64,000 bases of DNA from Amia ocellicauda. Lineage: Eukaryota; Chordata; Actinopteri; Amiiformes; Amiidae. The notes below the pieces were generated by a model. It did not search any database and had not been told where the DNA came from. It was given only the letters and a program-made list of their open reading frames with translations. This document shows, one piece after another, positions 20,150-31,300 of this stretch. The position numbers were made by a program, and so were the translations under genes. Positions within the stretch are counted from its first letter, which is position 1, and each line of letters opens with the position of its first letter. The stretch spans positions 2,582,001 through 2,646,000 of the forward strand of contig NC_089853.1 of the NCBI RefSeq assembly GCF_036373705.1, in the 5' to 3' direction.

Positions 20150-21034
20150 CACATTGATCAGCCATAACATTATGAGCACTGACAGGTGAAGTGAATAACA
20201 CTGATAATTTCGTTGTCATGGTACCTGTCAGTGGGTGGGATATATTAGGCAGCAAGTGAGCATTTTGTCCTCAAAGTTGATGTGTTAGAAGCAGGAAAAA
20301 TGGTAAAGCGTAAGGATCTGAGCGACTTTGACAAGGGCCAAATTGTGATGGCTAGACGACTGGGTCAGAGCATCTCCAAAACTGCAGCTCTTGTGGGGTG
20401 TTCCCGGTCTGCAGTGGTCAGTACCTATCAAAAGTGTCCAAGGAAGGAAAAGCGGTGAACCGGCGACAGGGTCATGGGCGGCCAAGGCTCATTGATGCAC
20501 GTGGGGAGCGAAGGCTGGCCCGTGTGGTCCGATCCAACAGACGAGCTACTGTAGCTCAAATTGCTGAAAAAGTGAATGCTGGTTCTGATAGAAAGGTGTC
20601 AGAACACACAGTGCGTCGCAGTTTGTTGCGTATGGGGCTGCGTAGCCGCAGACCAGTCAGGGTGCCCATGCTGACCCCTGTCCACTGCCGAAAGTGCCTA
20701 CAATGGACACGTGAGCATCAGAACTGGACCATGGAGCAATGGAAGAAGGTGGCTTGGTCTGATGAATCACAAGTTCAAGGTGATGACTTGGCCTCCAAAT
20801 TCCCCAGATCTCAATCCAATCGAGCATCTGTGGGATGTGCTGGACAAACAAGTCCAATCCATGGAGGCCCCACCTCGCAACTTACAGGACTTAAAGGATC
20901 TGCTGCTAATGTCTTGGTGCCAGATACCACAGCACACCTTCAGAGGTCTAGTGGAGTCCATGCCTCGACGGGTCAGGGCTGTTTTGGGACCTACACAATA
21001 TTAGGCAGGTAGTCATAATGTTGGCTGATCGGTG
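20150..21034 (+). mobile_element. Inner Tc1-like deletion derivative
   Basis: The inverted repeats are about 20150-20175 (CACATTGATCAGCCATAACA) and 21013-21034 (complement, ending GGCTGATCGGTG), with TA at both edges. The transposase frame opens at 20304 ([13 protein letters not shown]) and keeps clear HTH regions. It has a one-base frameshift near 20430. An internal deletion near 20770 joins WSDES directly to the sequence before [14 protein letters not shown], so the second catalytic Asp is gone. The element is about 0.9 kb and could move only with a transposase supplied in trans. Confidence 0.88.
20304..21003 (+). pseudogene. Inner Tc1-like transposase relic
   Basis: The N-terminal helix-turn-helix ([20 protein letters not shown]) is followed by a frameshift near 20430. 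The second DNA-binding part is legible (RLARVVRSNRRATVAQIAEK and VSEHTVRRSLLRMGLRSRRP). After WSDES the D-containing QQD block is deleted. The end ([17 protein letters not shown] to VRAVLGPTQY) is preserved in another frame. Not functional. Confidence 0.85.
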
Positions 21035-22483
21035 TATATATAAAGTGTCTCAGTAAGGTGTTGGGCCACCAAGGCATAGATTGTACGAGTCTCTGGACTC
21101 TACAGGAGAGATGAACACCATTCTTCCAAAAGATATTCCCTCATGTGGGGTTTTGATGATTGTGGTGGAGAGCGCTGTCTGACACGTCGTTCCACAATCT
21201 CCCATAGGTGTTCAATTGGGTTGAGATCTGGTGACTGTGAAAGCCATAGCATGTGATTCACATCATTTTCATACTTATCAGACCATTCAGTGACCCTCGT
21301 GCCCTGTGGATGGGGCGTTGTCATCCTGGAAGAGACCACTCCTGTCAGGATAGAAATGTGTCACCACAGGATAAAGTTGATCACTCAGAATAACTTTCTC
21401 ATGATTTGCAGTGACCCTTCCCTCTAAGGGGACAAGTGGACCCAAACCATGCCAGGAAAATGACCCCCCCCCAGCATAACAAAGCCTCCAGACCCCCTCA
21501 CTGTAGGGGTCCAGCAGTCAGGCCTGTACCGTTCTCTTGGTGTCGCCTCACACGCACTCGCCCACTTGTCCAGAATATGGTGAAGGATGACTCATCTGAC
21601 CAGATACATTTTTTACACATCTCTGTAGACCAGTGCCTATGGTTTTTCCACCACTGAACTCTCAGATGTGCATTTGTCTTTGTAATGAGGGGTTTATGCA
21701 CTGTCATGTTGATCCAAAATCGAGGTCAACTGGGCCTGTTCAGCATATTTCTACATGCCACAGAGCCTGATAGGATGTTAATTGCTTAATTGTATCATGC
21801 AGTACACCTGTTTGGAGGCATCTGCATTTGTTATGTTCATCCACTCATTTATTCAGGTTTTTCCTTTAAATTGTCACCTGTCTATAACTAATACTACTAC
21901 TAATGAAAATCTAATGATGAACAATAATTAATAATAATAATCTGCTAGTGAATCTAATGGTGCCTTTTTTAAATCACCATAATATGACTATGACTAGGTT
22001 GTACGCTTAAGGCAGCAGCCTCAAGGACTGTAGCACATGCACTTCAGCAGTAACCTAATTAAAACTACTTTCTCTCTTTCTTCTTGAAGTCTCTCAGGTA
22101 CTTTATATTTGTATCACTTCGATGGGGTTCTTGAAAGTCCTGAAAAATAACACAGATGAGATCTTTGAGCAAACAAAAGTAACATGACAGTGATCATCTT
22201 TACATTATTTCACAGAAGTCATGGATCAACTGTGATTTTGTTGTAAAGATGTTAATATTAAAAACATTCTTACTTTCTGGTCAGATACAGAGGTATATTA
22301 GTATAAATTGAACAATTTGCATCTGAATGTCCACCACATATTATGCAATTGTTCCAACTAACAAACTGGTAATATTTCACTTTTTCTGTTAACTAACAGT
22401 CTGAGTAATCATTGTATCAGAGTTATACAAGATGATAACAGTTGCAGTGATTCAAGAGATTGGTTTAGCTTATAGATTCCATA

Positions 22484-22700
22484 TACAGGGCAGCAGCATG
22501 GAGCATTAGTCAGGGCTCTGGACTCCTCAGCACAGGGTCCTGGGTTCAATCCCCCTGCTGTTGACCCTTGAGTGAGGTACTGAAACTAGATTGCACCATT
22601 AAAAAAACAGTATAAATGGTTCATCCTATGTAGAAAATAATGTGCCGCCTTGTAGCAATTGTCACTCTGGCAAAGGGTGTCTACTGAGAAATAATTTTAT
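22484..22700 (+). repeat. tRNA-derived SINE
   Basis: A head resembling a tRNA carries an A-box-like AGCATTAGTCAGGGCTC and a good B box GGTTCAATCC at about 22543-22552. It is followed by a tRNA-unrelated body (TTGACCCTTGAGTGAGGTAC) and a tail, CACTCTGGCAAAGGGTGTCT, resembling the ..GTCGCTTTGGATAAAAGCGTCTG.. tail of fish SINEs. The end is an imperfect ATT-rich run. Divergent from any consensus I remember, so an old copy. Confidence 0.7.
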
Positions 22701-24717
22701 TATTTTGTGATATTTGATTTGGAGTATTCTCATGATATACAAACATCAATAAGAGCTTACTTTGATTTCAAAAGCTTGGATCACAAACATATCATGAAAG
22801 AAACTACAAAAATGGCTGAAGGCAGGAACCTCCCACCAGTCATTCCTCTCCAGTGTCAATGCGATGGCTATTGGGGGTGTGCGCAACATTGCAATTTGGT
22901 TACGATGTAAACTTTACACGCATATACACACTCAATACACTATAATATTTATTATACAATATACATAGCCTACATAAACATATATTAAAGACTTAATAAA
23001 GTCTTTATATTCGGCAACAGTCAAATTACAAATTATATATATGGGAATAGTCCTGAAATATACAAAATTAACTAAGTGAAAATTAAATGATGCTGCAAGA
23101 AACAAATGTGAATATAGTGTCAATATATCTGCTCCCCAGAGAAACTACCAGAAGACATGCATAAAGAAAGAAATTCAAGTGATGTGTGTGCAGATGTGCC
23201 TATAGTAATGAAAAATCCTTATATACAGAAAATGCAATTAAACGGCAATGATTTTCCTAGAGAAGATTTGTAGAATTATTACTGGATTTAGAAGTATATT
23301 TTCATTCCAAATAACTGCTTTGTAAAACTTTGTCAGATTTAACTTGCTACAAAATAGACCTGACCAACTTGAGAACACAGGACAGCTGCATTAGAAACAA
23401 TGTGGACTGTGGACATGGGTATGGGTTCAGATATTTGCCCATGTTACTGAAGTCGACTGCGGGTGCTGGAGGTGTGATTAAATGATGCTGTTCTTAACTG
23501 TGCAGAAAAGTTAAAGTTTTTAATGCTCTAGTCTAATGTACAGTGCCTTCCAATGCAACTGACCGGTCCATTTGAACAAACAACACAACCTCAGTGTCCT
23601 CGTTTAGTAGGAAATTTATTTTCATGTATCAGAAAATAATTGCAGTGTGTAACACAGCTACACTTGAAAAGCAAAACTAGTCAAATACTGTATGCATATT
23701 CTGGTTAACATTGAAGCAAACTTGTATTAACAAAGAAAGGAGATTACCTCAAGATATATATAGTATACAATATGTAATCAACATATAAATGTATAGTTTT
23801 TTTTCCATAAACAATGAAAAGTGTATTACAAAGATACATGAAACAAATTCAACCACAATATTTTCTTCTGTGAAAAATACAACTATTAGTGAGATAAAAT
23901 GTACATTTGTAAAGAAAAAAAAGTATAAAGGCAATTTCATTTTTTTTTATTCAAACAGAGAAAATAGTTAAGGTCATTGCATTTCATTACAATAAAATAT
24001 GTCACAAAAAGCAGTATTAGGATTGCACCAACTCCAAGTTCAGACTTATAACCATTGTTATAATAAAAGGAGTCTTTAAAGCAAAAAAAGTAGATTTCTA
24101 TATTATGTAAATTTATTTATTTAAAGAATTTAATGACACTGGCTCTCTTTACAAAATTTACAATAGTCTATATAAATTTGGCATTCCATTACAGAAATGG
24201 ATTGTTTTTTATATATATTTATTTATATATATAGATAAATATATATAAATGTATTTATATATAATTACCCCCACCATTTGTTTTTTTATTATTTCTTAAT
24301 GACTGATGACAGGCAAAAAAAAATATTAAAGCATTTCATTTCCTGTGATTTAAAGTGTTTTGATTCCTATGCTAGTAATCCTGTTCCTATCTAGCGCATG
24401 CTTTGACACTTTGATCCGTCACGGAAGGCTCTTTAAAGGACAAAAAAAAATTAGAAAGTAGAAAAAAAAAAAAAAAAAAATGTTGGCCAGCATTAAAAAC
24501 ATGATTCAGAATATTAAACAGAGTAAAGTCCAACTCTATTGTTTCAGCACCATGTGCAGCACATCCATTGTTGAAGCAAAGAATGCCCACTTGTTGTAAG
24601 AGCTCGCCTGGCACTGCAGGATGCCAACATTTTATGATGTCTTTACTGTATATCAATTAGTGCTTTAAAAACGGTAGATTTAAAAATGTGTTTAGTCGAT
24701 CACACTTTGTTTCATTG
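22701..24717. other. AT-rich flank and probable QSER1 3' UTR
   Basis: No gene is recognised. The part next to the QSER1 stop at 24718 must include its 3' UTR. Minus-strand AATAAA-type signals occur near 24112-24121 and in the TTTATT-rich run at 24217-24230, but I cannot tell which is used. The segment at about 24210-24262 is almost purely A/T and near-palindromic. Poly-A runs lie at 24445-24480. Confidence 0.45.
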
Positions 24718-27700
24718 CTACAAACAGGTTTGCTGTACTTGTGTCAGAAGTTCACCAAATTTGTCAAACAGACTCTCCACCCATTTGGCATTTTTCATAC
24801 AGAGCTGAACAGTCTCTTCCTGTCCCAGATCCTCACTCTGCTTCTGAAGCGCTGCAATCTGGGGACGGAAATCACAAGATCATCATCAATGCCAGGGATG
24901 GCTCGTTACTCGTTGGAGAGCAAGGACTCTTATGGTCTTACATGTTCTCAATTTCAAAAGATTGATGTCATTACCATTAACACCCTTACTCACACCCACA
25001 CGTGCACAGACACGATTTGAGAATTCAAACAATTGAGAATTGGCATGATGTTATCTTTGTAATGGCTTTAATTAAAGAGATCTTTGCTATGGACTGTAAT
25101 TGTGTGTGTGTGAAAGGGTTAGAAGAGAATGATGCATTGTTAGCCTCTTGCTCGGTAAAGCACCATACTGTTACAACAAAGGAAACATGCAACTCACCTC
25201 ATCTTTGCACATCAGGTATGTGTGGTATTTGTAATGTTGGAGTGCATGGTACAATGAGAACCACTGGGTTTTGTCCTTGTCCACAGTATATTCCTGCAGG
25301 AGGAAAACAATCTCTCAGGCACGGTTGAAAGGTCTCCTGGCCACTTGGCCAAGACAGTATGATCACTTAATGATGAGCGAACTGAGATTATTGTATGTAA
25401 CATAGGACAGTGTTTGTCCTCATAATAAATGATAAAAACAGTAAAAGGGCCAACTGTGCACTTGATAGAATATGATCAAGATATTTCTGTCTCTTGAGTT
25501 TTACTCCCCGACTTAAAGAAACAATGCGTTTTAACTAGAATTACACAGTCCAGAAAAAAATCATAGCACTAAACATCAGCTTTGTTATTATTAGAAAATG
25601 GGAGGGAGGTTAGATCTGACAGGGTTGCACATGTGAACAGAGCAGACGAATCTGGTCTTCAGAGTGTGAAAAAATAACACCCTTAAATCATGTCTTGTTG
25701 GAGAGCGGAGGGGTTAGTAACATTAAAAGGTTTCTTAGGAACTGGCCATGAGACCTTGAAAACATTCTTGGTCCTTCTCCCACCTCCGCCCTTGAGTTAA
25801 GAAAAAGCCTGGCGGCTCGGGGAGGAAATTGAAAGGTAATGCCTTTCAAAATAAAGATAACCTTTATCAGGTGTTAAGTGCATTAGGGATGGAGGAATTC
25901 ATTACACAATGTAATGCACTGCATTATTATCAGCAGTGTGTGGGCACTCAATGGTCTGTGAGGAAGTGATGAATGAAAAATGAAACCCCAGCCCATTACA
26001 TGTCTTGGACACCACCTAGTGCCCTAACTTCACATTACAAACTATTTCCCTTGTTATCCAGATTAAAACCACTTACAAATAGAAAGACCCACAGTAAGGG
26101 TTCATTCAAAACAAGAGTCACGATGTAAAAGCTTCTGGTTGAAAGACTTACTAGTGGCAGTTTGCTAGAGGCTTTGGCAGGTCTCAGCGTCTTCTTATTG
26201 TAGGATTTCCCACTTAATCGGACTTTAAAGGAAGGCGTCTCCCCATCCTTCTTTAAGTCTGCGACAACTGCCAGTTCTGGAAAGCTGTCCAATGCGTTCT
26301 GGGAAGGAAAGTGGAGATGGTCACATGTTAACTGCATTCTGTGTGGGGAATTATATGTACAGGCTAAATATCCAGAATCTATAAACAAATGGAACAAGCC
26401 TCAACTGGAAATGAAGCCAACCACACTTACATGTAAACGCTAAAGGCAAATATGAGGGCAAAACCTCACGAACTAGAAATAAGATCATTTCAGCAGCTGT
26501 AAAATCTTTGCTTTTTCAAATCGGCATAAAGGCTCTACCTTGAACAGCTGCCCAACACGGAGCTTCGGAAGGAGCCTCCTCCTGTTATCGGTGATCATCC
26601 CATCAACCTTCTTCATGTGTGGAAGCAGCAGTTCGTCTGAAAGGTAGGAAAACAGACAACGCTTAAATGCTGGCATGGATTTACTTCAAAATTAAAACTG
26701 ATCAACTAATGTGACAAACCCATCAACCCCCTTTTTTAAAATTTGTATTTATTTTAATAAATCAAAACTATACGGCATCTATTTGAATGTAAAGGAGTTA
26801 GGGCTTTATGAACGCATTGTACGGCTGTAACAAACTACTATTTTGTTAATCAATTAATCTGTCGATTACTACTTCGATTAATCGGATAAAAATAATTCCA
26901 GCATTAAATGCATTTTTTTTTTTTTTTAAGTTTTGAGTTTTCCCTCATCTTGCGTAATGCTCTCTTTAAAACAACTTGAGACTGCAGTTACAAAACCAAT
27001 AGAAAACATATGTGCAAAAAAAAGGGCTTTATTGCATATAGTGTATATATTAACAGGTGTTTTTACATCGATCTAAAAACACAAAGCTGTTTTACTCTTC
27101 AGTTTGAAAGGTGGTAAACTCTTTTGATTAATAATGAAAAATAAAGTAAACATTAAATTCAGTGTTTAGAGGCTTTTCTACATCAAATAGCTTCCACGGC
27201 AGTCCAATACAAGAGACAATGCGAGTATGCATAGTATCACAATATTTAAATTTACATGCACACTGGATGATGCATACAATCATAACGTGCTTGAAAAGAG
27301 AAAAACACGAGTGTGTTCATATTCCCTTTCCACCTCGCACACTGACTGTGAAACGAGTGCGATTCAATCTGATTTTATGTCTCAAAAATGACATCGAACA
27401 ATGAAACGAGGAAGACGTGGATTGGAAAAGCTTATGATCTGCGTGTCTAACCACGAATAACTACAACAGAGCAAATACAGACAGACAATACATGGCAAGC
27501 TTTTGTGGAGGATCCGGGCAGGAAAGATACCGACTGTCTGGTGTAGCTAGAATTCTACAAAGTGGTTAAGCACAGATCAACAGCAACGTGACTTACATTA
27601 CTTACACTTTTAAATAAATAGTTTAACGTTGAAACATGCACTGCTTTTGTGTCTTTATGGTGAGGTGTAGTTTATATGCAATATATATGTTTTTTGGTTT

Positions 27701-28274
27701 TTTTACATATTTTGTAAAAATGATGTAAAAGCTCCTTATTTCTTCAGCAGCCCTATTGTAAACTCAAAACAAAACTCAAACATTTTCCATTTGTTTTTTC
27801 ATTTACGATTTATATTTTGAATTCAATATTTACGGCACTAATTTGATCATATAGTCGGAGTCTTCTGCAGCGCTGCGCCGTGGCAGTGCACCACACCTCC
27901 AGAGGCTGCGAGAAGCGCCCCTACATTTCAAAGAAATGTCTTAAAAATTGCCCCTTTAAATAAGTTTTTAAGGATCTCTGTTACTTGCAAGTTTTAAAAT
28001 CCTGTTAGCCTTTTTTTCTTGCTTGCTCCCCTTTATTGGCTATCCTGCTTGTTTTCTTGCTTACTTTGTCTTTTTACTGGTTTGACTCTTGCTTGAGTGT
28101 AGCATACAGGTATAATAAGAATGCGTTATAAATAAAATGTATAATATGAACATTAATAATAATGTAGTTGAGGAGGTAAAGAAACAGGCGTAAGTTGTTT
28201 GACACATACCAGTTCAAGAAACGGAAAGGCGGTGTACTCAGTGTGGTTTTAACGGATCCAAAGTGTAATAATGA

Positions 28275-28311
<37 letters not shown>

Positions 28312-31300
28312 TGCCATGTCGTTGATGAACACCTTTTTGGATGTCAGAGTATAACCGACGTGTCAGATCCAGCGCCCCTGCCTGTACCAGCCGAGCTCTT
28401 CCTCCCAGTCTTCACGGCTCCAGTGTTTTCTCTTCAGGTGCTCATGCATCATTGTCATCAGTGCTCCATACTTTAGAAGACTTTCATGGCTTTCCACGGG
28501 TGGAGCTGCAGCCGGCGCCGTCTTTAAAGTTTTTTTTTTTTTTTTTTTTTTTTTTAAGTAGCTGCGCCCCAGTAGAACCAGATAATCAATGATGAAATTC
28601 GTTGGCAACGATTTTTAATTGACGTAATCGAATTAATTGATTAGTTGTTGCAGCCCTAATGCATCGCCTATACTAGAGCATGACAATACAAAGACTCCTG
28701 CACTACAATGTACGATGCTCTAGCCTAGAGAAAACATACAGCAATTTGAGGAAGAACATTTTTAAACTGATGAACACATTATGAATAAGTGCTTGAATCT
28801 ATTCAGAACATCATTAAAAACAATTCCTGCAATACATGCTTGATGACACTTTTTTTATTTTATTTTTTTATTTTTAAGTCTTCCAATAAATCTGAACTCA
28901 CCGTTCTCCTTTTCCAGTGCCTCCATCATATCTGCATCCAAGGCCACGCTGATCAGGAGCTCCACGTAGCTCTTGAACGTCTCCTTCATCGTCCTGGTGT
29001 TCAGGAAGCGAGTGGCAAAGGGAACGGGAGGAATAAATTCTGAAACGCCAATGAGAACAGACATTCAGCGGTAATGTCAAAGGAGCTGGAGACAACAGTC
29101 AAGGCTATTCAGAAATATGGAAATTGCAATTACGACCACTTAGTGCATCTTTACGTATACAATACACACTCAAAACAACACAGTTCATGTGACTCATCAC
29201 CAAATTAATCCACTCCCACTTTACAAAAGAGAGAACAGCACGAGAGCACGACTCACACTGTAGGGATTTATGTTAAACCAAAAAAACAGAAGCCCAAAAA
29301 AATCCCCTTGGAATGCCCCAAGACTCACTTCCCCTGTGAAATGGCCCACTCGGACAGGACTCGGGCAGGGGGATGCGAGACTTACCGTCGTCTTCGCTCA
29401 CGGCCTCTGGGGATGACTCCGAGGGAGATGAGGAAAACTCCTCTTTCCATTTTTTCCGCTTTTTAGGTGGAGGTTCTGCCTTGACCTTGGGCTGCTTTGC
29501 TTTGGGTTTGGAGGTGGAAGCTTTGCTGATCGCAGGTTTAGGGGCCATGGGGTCAGGTGCGGGAGCAGAAACCGATTTGTTACTGAGCATAGACTTGGAT
29601 TGAGATCCCCTGAGAGACAGACAGAAAAACATGTAAACCTGTTACATTAACACCACTACACTTTAAAGTAATAATGCATTTAGGTAAGACTGAGTACAAC
29701 AACAAAAAAACAGGGCAGCAGTAGTAAAGACTTCTGATCAAATAAAGTGATACAGTATCTAATTGTGTAGATTTGTGTAGTACAGATTTACAATGCAAGA
29801 TTAAGATTTTGTCACATGTGCTATACAAACCAGAACTGCAAGGAATTGTTATCCATCCTAATAACCCCCCCAGCCACTAAAGGATGCCCAAGTATGATCC
29901 CTAGCTACTGGGAGCTGAAACCTGCCCAGGATCCAGATTAACATAATTCTTGCTCATCAAATCTCCTAGATAAACCCAACATGATTAACAAATGCATGTA
30001 TTACAATACTAAAACGGACGCCTGCTTCATACCTCATTGAATGCATTGGCTTGCATCTTGGTTTCCTGTTGCAGACCCTGACATATTCCCTCTTGTTCAC
30101 AGTGTCTATAAACTTCACATACACTCTCCTATACTTGGTCTTTGCATCCCCAAAGTAACCAAGGTACTGCAAGAAAAAAAAACACAGGATTAAGTATAAC
30201 ACAAAGGCACAGTACAACAAAGACACGAGAGGTAGTCTTTCCCTTTCCATTCAAAATGACCTTGCACAATTTATATTGCATCTTAAAATGTACATAAAAG
30301 TTTCTTTAAATTTGAGGCACTTCTATTGTAGTGGCTGTGTGTGCTTACACTGTTAGTTGCTGAAAATACTCGGTTCCCATCTCTCAGTTCAGGTACAAAT
30401 TTCTGCAGCAACGCCTTCTGTACTTTCCAGATGGCAGGAGGTTCCCTTCCTGCTTTTAGTGTTATCTGCTCATGAGAAAAGCCAAATGTTACTGCTCTGT
30501 GTTGAAGACGCACTTCAACAAATGTGGGCTGTTGAACAAACAATTAGCAAACCATACATGACATTGTATTTTCCACTTCATTAACGCATTTCTAGGAGTG
30601 AACAGGAATAACCTCCAGGAGATGCAGAATAATTATTGAGAGTGCTCTAATCTCTCACATCTCAATCAGCATGACTGGCTACAATGACATACGTTGATAA
30701 AACCACAGTGTAAATCTACTTCTCCTTTTAAGACACCTGCTAAGAGCATAACATTACGTTTTACAGAAATAATTGGTTTTATAAACCCATATTCAAATTA
30801 AGCCAGTGCTTTATAATGTTCCTTTACGTACAGCAGCGCAGCGGTGCTAAGTGTGACAGAATGCACTGCTTCTCAATACATTATTTCTCCTACTCCTTCT
30901 CTCCATAAATGCAGGAATGTGCATTATTTTCCTTTACGGTCGACAATAATCTGTCACTAACCCCCTCTTAGGCTAAGAGGATTATATGAGCACATCTGTG
31001 AAGATAACATCAATTTGTGATCTTTCGCATTAAACTGCCCTGTTAAAATATTAGCATCTGGACCCAGATGTGAAACACTTATTGGCTGACATTTCCTTCC
31101 ACCCCCCCAACAAAATGGAGTTTTAAATATTACTCATCCTACTCCTGCTTCTGGAAGAGGTAAAAAAAAAATAATAATAACGAGAAGAGATCTTAAAAAT
31201 AGTGCGAGAAGGAACTGCAACATTTTACTGTAAACAAAACTGTTCGCTGTGAAAAGGAAGCTCGTATGTTTGTTGTTGTAAAAGCTGTTGCAATAAGGCG

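Larger units (their letters stand above)
20121..21886 (-). mobile_element. Outer Tc1-like element, decayed, interrupted by a second Tc1
   Basis: The ends are inverted repeats: left 20121-20147 (CAGACGGGTGACAAATTAAA), right about 21858-21884 (its complement, ending TTTGTCACC-like CACCTGTC). TATA sequence is at both edges. The transposase runs on the minus strand in broken pieces: a WSDESSFTIFW segment near 21600-21565, a missing second-Asp segment, and [20 protein letters not shown] near 21245-21180. The N-terminal DNA-binding half is almost entirely deleted near 21720-21760. Non-autonomous. The insertion of the inner element at 20150-21034 splits its left inverted repeat from its body. Confidence 0.85.
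18700..22139 (-). pseudogene. Unassigned cluster of exon-like segments, probable decayed gene or transposon
   Basis: Several minus-strand segments have coding look and good splice signals. 22139-22065 follows TTATTTTTCAG and encodes DFQEPHRSDTNIKYLRDF then a basic tail and a stop. 20082-20021 encodes CKSNKACQDLEDGDIG. 19868-19717 encodes EKEQKLYTRLSNMIPEFVLP. 19299-19221 encodes an acidic S/E/D-rich piece. 19025 ends a basic segment before donor GTATGTG. 18743-18700 encodes SMDAEKYISMF. The second, third and fourth are phase-compatible. The 19868-19717 segment carries in-frame stops at 19851-19849 and 19821-19819. I do not recognise the family. A nested Tc1 pair interrupts the cluster. It may be a degraded host gene or a domesticated or decayed transposon with introns. 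Confidence 0.3.
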
